Assembly (NCBI GenBank): GCA_017390825.1
Contig: JAFPAK010000267.1
Location: 1 to 15,320 of the forward strand
DNA from: Clostridia bacterium
Lineage (GTDB): Bacteria > Bacillota_A > Clostridia > Oscillospirales > Acutalibacteraceae
Direction: 5' to 3'
Length of the DNA stretch: 15,320 bases
Numbering within the stretch: position 1 is the first letter of the stretch; the number at the start of each line of letters is the position of its first letter. This document shows, piece after piece, positions 1-8,110 of this stretch. The position numbers and the translations under genes were made by a program. The notes below the pieces were generated by a model that had not been told where the DNA came from, did no database searches, and saw nothing but the letters and a program-made list of their open reading frames with translations.

Positions 1-1833
1 GGGAGTAACGGTAACAACCTTCATAATAGGCTCTGTGAGAACGGGGTTAGCCTTTCTCATAGCCTCCTTGAATGCCATAGATCCTGCGATCTTAAATGCC
101 ATTTCAGAGGAGTCAACCTCGTGGTAAGAACCGTCGTAAAGTGTAACCTTAACGTCAACAACGTTGTAACCTGCAAGAACACCGTTCTGCATAGCACCCT
201 GAATACCCTGGTTAACAGGCTCGATGAATTCCTTCGGAATTGCACCACCGGTAACGGCATTGATAAACTCATAGCCCTTGCCTGACTCGTTCGGCTCAAG
301 GATGATCTTAACGTGACCGAACTGACCTGAACCACCGGACTGACGCTTGTACTTAGTTTCGTGATCGACCTTCTGACGAATGGTCTCTTTATAAGCAACC
401 TGCGGAGCACCTACGTTTGCTTCAACCTTGAATTCGCGGAGCAAACGGTCAACGATGATCTCGAGGTGAAGCTCACCCATACCTGCGATAATGGTCTGAC
501 CTGTTTCTTCATCAGTGTAAGCTCTGAAGGTCGGATCTTCTTCTGCAAGCTTTGAAAGGGCAATACCCATCTTTTCCTGACCTGCTTTGGTCTTGGGCTC
601 GATAGCTACACGGATAACCGGATCAGGGAAGTTCATTGATTCAAGAATAACAGGATGCTTCTCATCACAAAGAGTATCACCTGTTGTTGTGTTCTTAAGA
701 CCAACAGCAGCAGCGATATCGCCTGCATAGCAGGTTTCGATATCCTCACGGTGATTTGAGTGCATCTGAAGGATACGACCCATTCTTTCTTTTGAATCCT
801 TAACAGAGTTGTAAACGCTCTGTCCTGCATCAACCTTACCCGAATATACACGGAAGTAACAGATCTTACCTACGAACGGGTCGGTTGCGATCTTGAATGC
901 GAGAGCTGCGAACGGCTCATCGTCTGATGAATGTCTTACTTCATCCTCATCGGTATCTGGGTTTACACCCTTGATAGCTTCAATATCTGTAGGAGCAGGC
1001 ATGAAATCAACAACAGCGTCAAGCAACGGCTGAACACCCTTGTTACGGTAAGATGTACCGCAAACAACAGGAACCATTGTGCCTGCGATGGTTGATTTAC
1101 GGATGCACTTCTTGATCTCATCAACAGTGAGTTCTTCGCCGCCGAAGAACTTCTCAAGAAGCTCGTCATCCTGCTCTGCAACGTGCTCAATAAGCTCGTT
1201 GCGGTATTTCTCAGCAAGTTCCTTCATATCTTCGGGAATTTCCTCAATACGAACATCCTTACCAAGGTCATCATAATAAACAACTGCGTTGTTGTTGATA
1301 AGGTCAATGATACCCTTGAAGGTATCCTCCGATCCTATCGGAAGCTGAATCGGAACAGCATTGCAACGGAAGCGCTCTTTAACCATATCCATAACACGAT
1401 AGAAGTCTGCACCCATGATGTCCATCTTATTAACATAGATCATACGGGGTACATTGTACTCGTCAGCCTGTCTCCAAACTGTTTCGGACTGGGGCTCTAC
1501 GCCGCCTTTTGCACAGAGAACTGTAACCGATCCGTCAAGAACTCGCAGTGAACGCTGAACTTCAACTGTGAAGTCAACGTGTCCGGGAGTGTCAATAATA
1601 TTGATACGATGGTCTTTCCAGAAGCAAGTAGTAGCTGCAGAGGTGATAGTAATACCACGCTCCTGCTCCTGCTCCATCCAGTCCATAGTAGCAGCGCCGT
1701 CATGTGTTTCACCGATCTTATGGTTGATACCTGTGTAGAACAGGATACGCTCAGTGGTGGTTGTTTTGCCGGCGTCGATATGAGCCATAATACCAATATT
1801 TCTTGTCATTTCAAGCGAAACTTTTCTTGGCAT
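1..1833 (-). CDS. fusA: Elongation factor G, C-terminus beyond left edge (partial)
   Basis: Translocation GTPase of the ribosome, cytoplasmic. Reading the minus strand from the ATG at 1833 gives an uninterrupted frame of 611 codons to base 1, starting [20 protein letters not shown]. The GTPase motifs are in order: P-loop [10 protein letters not shown] near residue 17, switch II/G3 DTPGH, and G4 NKMD. The later domains follow, with EF-G-like stretches such as [10 protein letters not shown] and [10 protein letters not shown]. The family is about 690-700 residues, so roughly the last 80 (end of domain V) lie outside the window. An AAAGGAG ribosome binding site precedes the start. It is the third gene of the str operon, 50 bp after rpsG. 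Identification is firm; no internal stop or frameshift was seen. Confidence 0.97.
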   Translation of the reverse strand, partial: MPRKVSLEMTRNIGIMAHIDAGKTTTTERILFYTGINHKIGETHDGAATMDWMEQEQERGITITSAATTCFWKDHRINIIDTPGHVDFTVEVQRSLRVLDGSVTVLCAKGGVEPQSETVWRQADEYNVPRMIYVNKMDIMGADFYRVMDMVKERFRCNAVPIQLPIGSEDTFKGIIDLINNNAVVYYDDLGKDVRIEEIPEDMKELAEKYRNELIEHVAEQDDELLEKFFGGEELTVDEIKKCIRKSTIAGTMVPVVCGTSYRNKGVQPLLDAVVDFMPAPTDIEAIKGVNPDTDEDEVRHSSDDEPFAALAFKIATDPFVGKICYFRVYSGKVDAGQSVYNSVKDSKERMGRILQMHSNHREDIETCYAGDIAAAVGLKNTTTGDTLCDEKHPVILESMNFPDPVIRVAIEPKTKAGQEKMGIALSKLAEEDPTFRAYTDEETGQTIIAGMGELHLEIIVDRLLREFKVEANVGAPQVAYKETIRQKVDHETKYKRQSGGSGQFGHVKIILEPNESGKGYEFINAVTGGAIPKEFIEPVNQGIQGAMQNGVLAGYNVVDVKVTLYDGSYHEVDSSEMAFKIAGSMAFKEAMRKANPVLTEPIMKVVTVTP

Positions 1834-1883
1834 TCTTTGTTCTCCTTTTGAAAGTTGTAAAAATCAATATTCTTACAGTTAAA

Positions 1884-2354
1884 TTACCATCTGTAATGTG
1901 CAAATGCTTTGTTTGCTTCTGCCATACGATGTGTATCTTCACGCTTCTTAGCTGCGCCGCCGTTTCCGTTGAGCGCATCAAGAATCTCATTTGCAAGACG
2001 CTCTTTCATTGATCTTTCAGAACGAGCACGGCTGTATGTTGTTATCCAACGCAATCCCAATGTCTGACGTCTTTCAGGACGAACTTCCATCGGTACCTGG
2101 TAAGTTGAGCCACCTACACGGCGAGCTTTAACCTCCAACTGCGGCATAACGTTTTCCATAGCCTGTTCGAAAACTTCAAGAGCATCCTTGCCTGTTTTCT
2201 CAGCGACGATTTCAAATGCACCGTAAACGATCTTCTGTGCAACACCCTTCTTACCGTCAAGCATAATGTTGTTGATAAGACGTGTTACAAGCTTTGAATT
2301 ATACATCGGATCCGGTAATACGTCACGCTTAGCGATTTGGCCTCTTCTTGGCAC
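1884..2354 (-). CDS. rpsG: 30S ribosomal protein S7, GTG start
   Basis: Small-subunit protein that nucleates assembly of the 16S rRNA 3' major domain. The 156-residue product ([15 protein letters not shown] near the start, ending AHYRW) has exactly the usual bacterial S7 length. An in-frame extension to an ATG at 2429 exists, but the sequence AAGGAGGGA lies 8 bases before the GTG at 2352-2354, and S7 homologues begin at this point. The GTG is therefore preferred. It sits between rpsL (153 bp upstream) and fusA (50 bp downstream) in the conserved str operon order. Confidence 0.96.
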   Translation of the reverse strand: MPRRGQIAKRDVLPDPMYNSKLVTRLINNIMLDGKKGVAQKIVYGAFEIVAEKTGKDALEVFEQAMENVMPQLEVKARRVGGSTYQVPMEVRPERRQTLGLRWITTYSRARSERSMKERLANEILDALNGNGGAAKKREDTHRMAEANKAFAHYRW

Positions 2355-2448
2355 TTCGCTTCCCTCCTTCATAGTAATGATATCATAGGTACTCGAGTGA
2401 TAATCCCGTGGCACCAAGCAGCCATACATATATTATATATAACTGCCT

Positions 2449-2465
2449 TGCTGCATTTTGCAGCA
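2449..2465 (-). other. Short hairpin in the rpsL-rpsG spacer
   Basis: TGCTGCA and TGCAGCA, separated by TTT, form a 7-bp stem in the 153-bp gap between rpsL and rpsG. No T-tract follows on the minus strand, so it is not a convincing terminator. It could be an mRNA processing or translational control site. Otherwise the gap shows only AT-rich sequence. Confidence 0.35.
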
Positions 2466-2507
2466 GTGCAAGATGATTTATCATATGAGTAAATTTTTGC
2501 GCCTCTC

Positions 2508-2921
2508 TTATTTCTTCGGACGCTTTGCACCGTATTTTGAACGGCTCTGCATTCTCTTTGCAACACCTTGTGTATCAAGTGTGCCTCGAATGATGTGGTA
2601 ACGAACACCAGGCAAGTCCTTTACACGGCCGCCACGGATAAGAACAACAGAGTGCTCCTGAAGATTGTGGCCGATACCCGGAATGTATGCAGATACTTCG
2701 ATACCGTTTGAAAGACGAACACGGGCAACTTTACGCAAAGCTGAGTTCGGCTTTTTCGGTGTCATAGTTCTTACTGCAGTACAAACGCCGCGCTTCTGGG
2801 GTGAGCTCTGGTCAATTGCAACACGCTTTTTAGAGTTGAAACCCTTATTAAGAGCAGGTGCCTTTGACTTTTTAACAGATGTTTCACGACCTGTGCGTAC
2901 CAACTGGTTAAAGGTAGGCAT
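2508..2921 (-). CDS. rpsL: 30S ribosomal protein S12
   Basis: Decoding-centre protein of the small subunit. The 137-residue product starts [13 protein letters not shown] and contains the conserved [13 protein letters not shown] and [13 protein letters not shown] segments. Both lysines whose replacement gives streptomycin resistance in other bacteria (in TPKKPNS and RVKDLPG) are wild type, so a sensitive S12 is expected. An ATG at 2930 (MSEMPTF) is only 2 bases from the GGAG ribosome binding site. The ATG at 2921 has ~11-base spacing and matches the family start, so it is chosen. First gene of the str operon, transcribed from a promoter just upstream. Confidence 0.96.
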   Translation of the reverse strand: MPTFNQLVRTGRETSVKKSKAPALNKGFNSKKRVAIDQSSPQKRGVCTAVRTMTPKKPNSALRKVARVRLSNGIEVSAYIPGIGHNLQEHSVVLIRGGRVKDLPGVRYHIIRGTLDTQGVAKRMQSRSKYGAKRPKK

Positions 2922-2994
2922 TTCAGACATTTCTCCTTTCAATTTACTTTTTGCTTGATATAAGCCCATTTACCGAGTTTACATTAGCCTTTTT

Positions 2995-3023
2995 ATTTTA
3001 TATTATCGCAGGCTATTTGTCAA
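2995..3023 (-). promoter_or_regulatory. Promoter of the str operon
   Basis: On the minus strand TTGACA (3018-3023) is followed after 17 bases by TAAAAT (2995-3000), a near-consensus housekeeping sigma promoter. This leaves a leader of roughly 65 bases before the S12 start at 2921. It is the obvious candidate for rpsL-rpsG-fusA expression. Confidence 0.75.
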
Positions 3024-3095
3024 CATAAATTTTTTAAAATTGCAAAATTTTTTCGTTTTGATAAATATAAGCCTTATATAGAATATGTATATATG

Positions 3096-3124
3096 TTGAC
3101 AAATACAAATTATTGGGGTATAAT
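3096..3124 (+). promoter_or_regulatory. Consensus promoter of the small HTH-like gene
   Basis: TTGACA (3096-3101), 17-base spacer, TATAAT (3119-3124): a perfect vegetative sigma-70/sigma-A consensus. Transcription should start near 3131, at the edge of the palindrome listed next, about 44 bases before the ATG at 3175. It fires away from the str operon promoter. Confidence 0.8.
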
Positions 3125-3130
3125 TTTCAA

Positions 3131-3155
3131 AAAATGTTGGTTAAACTAACATTTT
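3131..3155 (+). promoter_or_regulatory. 25-bp near-perfect palindrome at the transcription start (putative operator)
   Basis: The sequence has the form AAAATGTT-N-GTT-N-AAC-N-AACATTTT, so both arms match at 11 positions and only the three separator bases break the symmetry. It starts about where transcription from the preceding promoter should begin. This is a classic place for a repressor dimer, and the next gene encodes an HTH-like protein, so autoregulation is plausible. The DNA symmetry is observed; the operator role is inferred. A 5' mRNA hairpin is the alternative. Confidence 0.5.
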
Positions 3156-3174
3156 AACGATATGGAGAAAAAGA

Positions 3175-3462
3175 ATGTCAAAGAATTCGGAATTGCTGAA
3201 ATTGCTGTCGAACCGGCTGAATGTATCTGAAAATGAGATATATGAAAGATGCGGATTTGAAGATGCTGCACCGATGAGTGAAGCGGAAATTATTATCGCT
3301 GTATCAAAAGCCTTCGGCATCAGTACAGACAGCCTGCTCGGAGTACCGGCTCGTTCAAGCGGACTCATGATGTCTGAAACGCAGCTTGTAAAAGCATGGC
3401 GCAATGCCGACAGGCAACAAAAAACGAAACTTGAAGATATGATAAATAACGGTCGTCTTTAA
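3175..3462 (+). CDS. Small HTH (XRE-like) protein, hypothetical
   Basis: A 95-residue soluble protein with no signal peptide or membrane segment. Residues ~34-57 (MSEAEIIIAVSKAFGISTDS and following LLG) resemble the last two helices of XRE/Cro-family DNA-binding domains, where a conserved Leu-Gly pair closes the fold. The N-terminal 33 residues do not show the usual first helices clearly, so this may be a divergent or partial XRE fold. A GGAG ribosome binding site precedes the ATG. The gene is monocistronic, with its own consensus promoter, a palindromic candidate operator and a terminator. A DNA-binding role is likely but not proven; its target is unknown apart from possible self-regulation. 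Confidence 0.75.
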   Translation: MSKNSELLKLLSNRLNVSENEIYERCGFEDAAPMSEAEIIIAVSKAFGISTDSLLGVPARSSGLMMSETQLVKAWRNADRQQKTKLEDMINNGRL

Positions 3463-3500
3463 AAAGACGGTGCATGTGATGCGCCATATAAAAAGCTTAA

Positions 3501-3529
3501 AAGTCTGACAGATGAACTCTGTCAGACTT
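3501..3529. terminator. Bidirectional terminator between the HTH gene and folC
   Basis: AAGTCTGACAGA and TCTGTCAGACTT form a 12-bp perfect stem with a 5-base loop. It is followed by TTTATTTATT on the plus strand and by a TTAAGCTTTTT run on the minus strand. It lies between the convergent ends of the small plus-strand gene (3462) and folC (3538), so it can end both transcripts. Confidence 0.85.
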
Positions 3530-3537
3530 TATTTATT

Positions 3538-4773
3538 CTATCCGATAAGCCATGGGCGGACTTCACTTGCAAGATAGAACGAGCCGCACACAACGAGCGG
3601 TTTGTTTTCATTTCTTGCTTCCGTGACCGCTTTTTCGGTATCCGAAAATGCTATCGCTTCGGTATAGCGTGATGCTATCCTACACAGCTCCTGTGCCGAG
3701 ATGGAACGCGGGTTTTTAGGAGTTACACAATATATTTTCGAGAGAAGCGGAGCGATTATCTCCATAACAGCATCAATATCCTTATCCGCCATCATTCCCA
3801 TAACACCGATAGGGGAGCAAGGCAGGTTTTCAATCAATCGAGCAAGCGCTGTAACACCATCGGGATTGTGAGCACCGTCAAGAATAATGATCGGGTCATT
3901 ATTTATCAGCTCGCATCTTGCAGGAAATACGGAATTTGAAAGCCCCTCCCTTATCTGCTCATCACTGATGCAAAGACCGCAAAGTTTCACTGCCTCAATT
4001 GCGACAACAGCGTTATATGGCTGAAACTTACCTGCCATTCTGAGGGAAAAATCCAATCCCTTATATCGCACGGCACTTCCAAAAATACCGTTGTCCGAAA
4101 CAGCAAGCGAATTTAAATCAGGCACCACAAGAGTATTTTGCTTTTCCCTTGCCACAGACTTTATCACACTCATCGCTCCATCGCTTTGGACAGGATAGCT
4201 TACGCACCTGCCGCTCTGTTTGATAATTCCGCATTTCTGCGCCGCAATTTCCGACAGAGTATTGCCTAGGATCGCAGTATGGTCAAAGGAGATTGAGGTG
4301 ATGACCGAGCAGCACGGAGTATCTATTGTATTAGTGGAATCGTACATTCCGCCAAGCCCGACTTCCAACACCACAACATCACATTTATTCTGCTTGAAAT
4401 ATATATAGCTTATCGCCGTTATCAGTTCAAATTCCGTGACCATCATCTCATCATCGAGTGTATCGACCGCAGCCTTTACCATTTGTGTGATGCTCTCAAG
4501 CTCATCATACGGTATCATTTCACCGTTTATCTGAAAACGCTCACGGAATTCAAGAACATAGGGCGAGATAAACATGCCAACCTTGTAGCCTGCCGCGCGC
4601 AGAATATTTGATATGTAGCAGCAGGTCGAGCCCTTGCCGTTTGTACCTGCGACATGGATAAATTTTAAATCCTTTTCGGGATTACCGAGCAGCTTTAAAA
4701 GATTTGAGATGCGCTCAAGCCCGGGTTTTGAGCCGAATTTTAAAAACGAATTGATATAATCTACGGCATTCAT
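3538..4773 (-). CDS. folC: Folylpolyglutamate synthase / dihydrofolate synthase
   Basis: Mur-ligase-family ATP enzyme that adds glutamate to dihydropteroate/tetrahydrofolate, cytoplasmic. The 411-residue product (normal length) has the P-loop HVAGTNGKGST at residues 40-50, the folate-loop segment SPYVLEFRERFQINGE at ~70-85, the central VVLEVGLGGMYDSTN motif, and the C-terminal-domain ILDGAHNPDG motif. The ATG at 4773 has an AAAGGA ribosome binding site. An in-frame TTG at 4788 overlaps that site and is rejected. It lies 46 bp downstream of valS, a pairing common in clostridia, but a perfect palindromic terminator separates them. Whether FolC is mono- or bifunctional cannot be told from sequence alone. 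Confidence 0.95.
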   Translation of the reverse strand: MNAVDYINSFLKFGSKPGLERISNLLKLLGNPEKDLKFIHVAGTNGKGSTCCYISNILRAAGYKVGMFISPYVLEFRERFQINGEMIPYDELESITQMVKAAVDTLDDEMMVTEFELITAISYIYFKQNKCDVVVLEVGLGGMYDSTNTIDTPCCSVITSISFDHTAILGNTLSEIAAQKCGIIKQSGRCVSYPVQSDGAMSVIKSVAREKQNTLVVPDLNSLAVSDNGIFGSAVRYKGLDFSLRMAGKFQPYNAVVAIEAVKLCGLCISDEQIREGLSNSVFPARCELINNDPIIILDGAHNPDGVTALARLIENLPCSPIGVMGMMADKDIDAVMEIIAPLLSKIYCVTPKNPRSISAQELCRIASRYTEAIAFSDTEKAVTEARNENKPLVVCGSFYLASEVRPWLIG

Positions 4774-4786
4774 AAAATATCCTTTC

Positions 4787-4814
4787 AAAAAGGCGGTGAT
4801 ATCACCGCCTTTTT
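4787..4814 (-). terminator. Perfect 28-bp palindrome between valS and folC
   Basis: AAAAAGGCGGTGAT directly joined to its exact reverse complement ATCACCGCCTTTTT. As RNA on the minus strand it forms a GC-rich hairpin ending in five U residues, 5 bases after the valS stop. The U-tract runs straight into the folC ribosome binding site. It should end or attenuate valS-operon transcription, so folC depends on read-through or on a promoter not recognised here. Confidence 0.8.
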
Positions 4815-4819
4815 AATAC

Positions 4820-7438
4820 TTATTTAAGATTACTGAGTTCCTGGTCGATAAGCGCAATACGCTCACGCATAACGACTGCTTTCGCTTTTTGCTCCTCAAT
4901 AACCGCCTCAGGTGCTTTTGCAAGGAAGCCGGGGTTATTAAGTTTGTTTTCGGTGATAGTGAGCTTTTTCATAATATCGTCACGCTCTTTGGTAAGACGC
5001 TTTGCTTCTGCTGCAAAGTCAACAAGCTCGCCGAGAGGCATATATATCTTTGCGTCGTCAGTTACAACAGTAACCGCATTTTCGAGTGCAAAAGCATCGT
5101 CAACCGATACCTCACTGCCGCTTGCCAATTTTGCAACTACTGCACGGCAAGAATTAAATGTATCCTTAAATGAAGTTGCGATATATACAGCCGCTTTCTT
5201 TGAAGGTGCAACATTCATTTCTGCACGGCGATTGCGGATAGCACGAACTGCTGCAATAACACGCTCAAATTCCTTTTCATCCGCCGCAAAGCCGAGGGCA
5301 TTACTGTAAAGCGGCCACGGCGATATCATAATACTTTCGCCCTCATGCGGAATGCTCTGCCATATCTCCTCTGTGATAAACGGCATAAACGGATGGAGAA
5401 GCTTCAATACTCCGTCAATAACATAAACGAGTACCGCTCTTGCAGTATTGCCGGTTTCGGTGTTGAAGCGGATCTTTGCAATTTCAATGTACCAATCGCA
5501 GAATACATCCCAAATAAAGTCATAAAGCTTTGCAACAGCAAGGCCAAGCTCAAAGCGATCAAGATTTTCCGTTACTTCCTTAACGAGTGTGTTGAATTTT
5601 GAAAGTATCCACTTATCCTCGATCTGTAAACCGTCGGGTATGTGCGCCGCCTTTTCGTCTTCGCCAAGATTCATAAGAATAAAGCGAGCCGCATTCCAGA
5701 GCTTATTTGCAAAATTGCGTGACGCTTCAACTCGCTCAGGTGAATAACGCATATCGTTTCCGGGGCTGTTACCCGTAGCAAGAGTGAAACGCAGAGCGTC
5801 TGCGCCGTATCTTTCGATCTCACCAAGCGGATCAACACCGTTGCCGAGTGATTTCGACATCTTTCTGCCCTGTGCATCTCTTACAAGACCGTGGATAAGC
5901 ACGGTATCAAAAGGAACCTGTCCTGTCTGCTCGATACCGGAGAACATCATACGCATTACCCAAAACGGAATGATATCGTAACCGGTAACAAGTGTGTTTG
6001 TGGGATAGAAGTATTTAAAGTCCTCGCTGTTTTCATCCGGCCAACCAAGCGTTGAGAACGGCCAAAGTGCTGAGCTGAACCATGTATCAAGTGTATCGGG
6101 ATCTTGTGTGACCTTATCAGAGCCGCACTTTGCACACTTGCAAACTGCATCCTTTGATACCATTATCTCGCCGCACTCGTCGCAATAATATGCAGGAATA
6201 CGATGTCCCCACCAAAGCTGGCGGGAAATACACCAGTCACGGATGTTTTCAAGCCAATGGAAATAAATCTTTTCAAAACGCTCGGGCACGAATTTTGTTT
6301 CGCCCGTCTTTACTGCATCAATAGCAGGACCTGCAAGCGGTTTCATCTTAACAAACCACTGCTTTGATACTCTCGGCTCAACGGTGGTTGCACAACGGTA
6401 GCAGGTGCCTACATTGTGAACATGATCCTCAATCTTAACAAGTGCGCCTTCTGCTTCAAGATCCTCAACTATCTGCTTTCTTGCCTCGTATCTGTCCATA
6501 CCTGCATACTTAGGATAGTCAGCGGTTATCTTTGCATCGGGTGTCATTACATTGATTATCGGCAGTTCATGACGCAGACCAACTTCAAAATCGTTAGGAT
6601 CGTGAGCCGGTGTTATTTTTACAACGCCTGTACCGAAATCCATTTCTACATAATCATCTGCCACAACAGGTATCTCTCTACCGACAAGCGGAAGAACAAC
6701 GGTTTTACCGATGATATCCTTATAGCGCTCGTCCTTCGGATTTACTGCAACGGCCGTATCACCCAGTAGGGTTTCGGGACGGGTTGTAGCAAGCTCAACA
6801 TATCCGCTGCCATCTGAAAGCTTATAGCGAAGATGCCAGAACTTTCCGGCTTGTTCCTCATAATCCACCTCTGCATCTGAGATAGATGTAAGACAGTGCG
6901 GACACCAGTTGATTATACGCTCACCACGGTAGATAAGACCTTTTTCGTAAAGTCGGCAGAACACCTCATTAACAGCGGCAGAGCAGCCCTCATCCATAGT
7001 AAAGCGCTCTCTTGACCAGTCGCAGGAAGAGCCTATCTTTTTGAGCTGACCGATAATTCTGCCTGCATAATGCTCCTTCCACTCCCAGGCACGCTTCATA
7101 AATCCGTCACGGCCGAGATCCTCTTTTGTGATGCCCTCCTCAGCCATTGCTGCAACGATCTTAGCTTCGGTTGCAATAGCAGCGTGGTCTGTACCGGGAA
7201 GCCATAGAACAGAATAACCCTGCATTCTGCGGTAGCGGATGAGAATATCCTGCAATGTGTTATCAAGCGCATGACCCATATGCAGCTGTGCAGTTACATT
7301 CGGAGGCGGCATAACGATCGTATAGGGTTTCTTTGATTTATCAGGCTTTGCCTTGAACCATCCGCCCTTTTGCCAAAAATCATATGTACGCGACTCAACC
7401 TCTTGGGGTTCATAAGTCTTTGCAAGTTCTTTTGCCAT
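4820..7438 (-). CDS. valS: Valyl-tRNA synthetase
   Basis: Class I aminoacyl-tRNA synthetase charging tRNA-Val, cytoplasmic, 872 residues (family ~880). The HIGH-type motif is HMGH at residues 53-56 after PPPNVTAQL, and the KMSKS motif is at 526-530. Between them lie the CP1 editing domain (ATTRPETLLGDTAVAVNP) and a zinc-knuckle-like pair CDECG/CAKCG. The C-terminal ~65 residues form the typical ValRS tRNA-binding coiled coil (EAKRLTKERDDIMKKL...). The start follows AAAGGACGG by ~13 bases. The gene lies 27 bp after the HAD hydrolase gene, so it probably belongs to that operon, and there is no room for a T-box leader. Identification is firm. Confidence 0.97.
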   Translation of the reverse strand: MAKELAKTYEPQEVESRTYDFWQKGGWFKAKPDKSKKPYTIVMPPPNVTAQLHMGHALDNTLQDILIRYRRMQGYSVLWLPGTDHAAIATEAKIVAAMAEEGITKEDLGRDGFMKRAWEWKEHYAGRIIGQLKKIGSSCDWSRERFTMDEGCSAAVNEVFCRLYEKGLIYRGERIINWCPHCLTSISDAEVDYEEQAGKFWHLRYKLSDGSGYVELATTRPETLLGDTAVAVNPKDERYKDIIGKTVVLPLVGREIPVVADDYVEMDFGTGVVKITPAHDPNDFEVGLRHELPIINVMTPDAKITADYPKYAGMDRYEARKQIVEDLEAEGALVKIEDHVHNVGTCYRCATTVEPRVSKQWFVKMKPLAGPAIDAVKTGETKFVPERFEKIYFHWLENIRDWCISRQLWWGHRIPAYYCDECGEIMVSKDAVCKCAKCGSDKVTQDPDTLDTWFSSALWPFSTLGWPDENSEDFKYFYPTNTLVTGYDIIPFWVMRMMFSGIEQTGQVPFDTVLIHGLVRDAQGRKMSKSLGNGVDPLGEIERYGADALRFTLATGNSPGNDMRYSPERVEASRNFANKLWNAARFILMNLGEDEKAAHIPDGLQIEDKWILSKFNTLVKEVTENLDRFELGLAVAKLYDFIWDVFCDWYIEIAKIRFNTETGNTARAVLVYVIDGVLKLLHPFMPFITEEIWQSIPHEGESIMISPWPLYSNALGFAADEKEFERVIAAVRAIRNRRAEMNVAPSKKAAVYIATSFKDTFNSCRAVVAKLASGSEVSVDDAFALENAVTVVTDDAKIYMPLGELVDFAAEAKRLTKERDDIMKKLTITENKLNNPGFLAKAPEAVIEEQKAKAVVMRERIALIDQELSNLK

Positions 7439-7465
7439 TGTTTTGTGACCGTCCTTTATTGTAGT

Positions 7466-8110
7466 TTAATTCAATGTTGAAAAATCCAACATATTAAGTT
7501 TGTTTATAATCATATCGGCTGATGATAGATCCTGATGACCTGAATTTTCATTTACAAAGCCGACACAGAACATACCTGCCGCTTTTGCCGCTGCAACTCC
7601 GTTTGCGGAGTCTTCGATAACGGCGCACTCGTCACTTTTAACGCCAAGTGCCTTTGCAGCCGCAAGAAATATATCGGGATAAGGCTTACAGCGTTTCATA
7701 TCTTCACCTGATATGCGTGCCGAAAACAGTTCGTAAAGACCGACAGACTTCATTGCATCCTCGATTATCCACATAGGCGAACCGGAGGCAAGTGCTATCG
7801 GAAACTTTTGTGCGGTACGGCGCACAAGCTCAACTGCACCGCAAACGGCGATATGACCCTCTTTTTTAATAAGCGTCCGTCTTGCTTCGCTGTCAAGCGC
7901 ATCAAGCTTTTTTGTGTCCTCCGTTATGCCGAAATCGGACTTTATTTTATTCCACACATATAAATTTGAATTGCCGGGGAACTGTGAATAGTAATCGTAA
8001 TCAAAGCTTACGCCGAAGCGGCTGAGCACCTCAAGCTTGGCTTTATAATTACGTACCTCACTCTCCACCAGCACCCCGTCCATATCAAAAATTACTGCTT
8101 TGATGCTCAT
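7466..8110 (-). CDS. HAD-superfamily phosphatase/phosphomutase (beta-PGM-like)
   Basis: 214-residue haloacid-dehalogenase-fold enzyme, subfamily I with an alpha-helical cap. Motif I is DMDGVL (nucleophile D9, acid/base D11), motif II is S109 in LASGS, motif III is K142 in RCKPYPD, and motif IV is E166-D167 in VIEDSANG. Motif I and the CKPYPD / EDSANG signatures are those of the beta-phosphoglucomutase/phosphatase branch acting on sugar phosphates or similar small phosphoesters. The exact substrate cannot be assigned. Its ATG overlaps the TGA of the upstream membrane-protein gene by 4 bases, indicating translational coupling. It lies directly upstream of valS. Confidence 0.88.
   Translation of the reverse strand: MSIKAVIFDMDGVLVESEVRNYKAKLEVLSRFGVSFDYDYYSQFPGNSNLYVWNKIKSDFGITEDTKKLDALDSEARRTLIKKEGHIAVCGAVELVRRTAQKFPIALASGSPMWIIEDAMKSVGLYELFSARISGEDMKRCKPYPDIFLAAAKALGVKSDECAVIEDSANGVAAAKAAGMFCVGFVNENSGHQDLSSADMIINKLNMLDFSTLN

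Noticed and set aside
963..2012. Several 60-120 codon frames on both strands over fusA and rpsG
   Set aside because: All overlap firmly identified translation genes in other frames and have no supporting signals.
2355..2429. N-terminal extension of rpsG to an ATG
   Set aside because: S7 length and the AAGGAGG spacing both point to the GTG at 2352-2354.
3453..3469. Small CGTCTT/AAGACG hairpin over the stop of the HTH-like gene
   Set aside because: The stem is only 6 bp and has no U-tract; the much stronger hairpin at 3501-3529 is the likely terminator.
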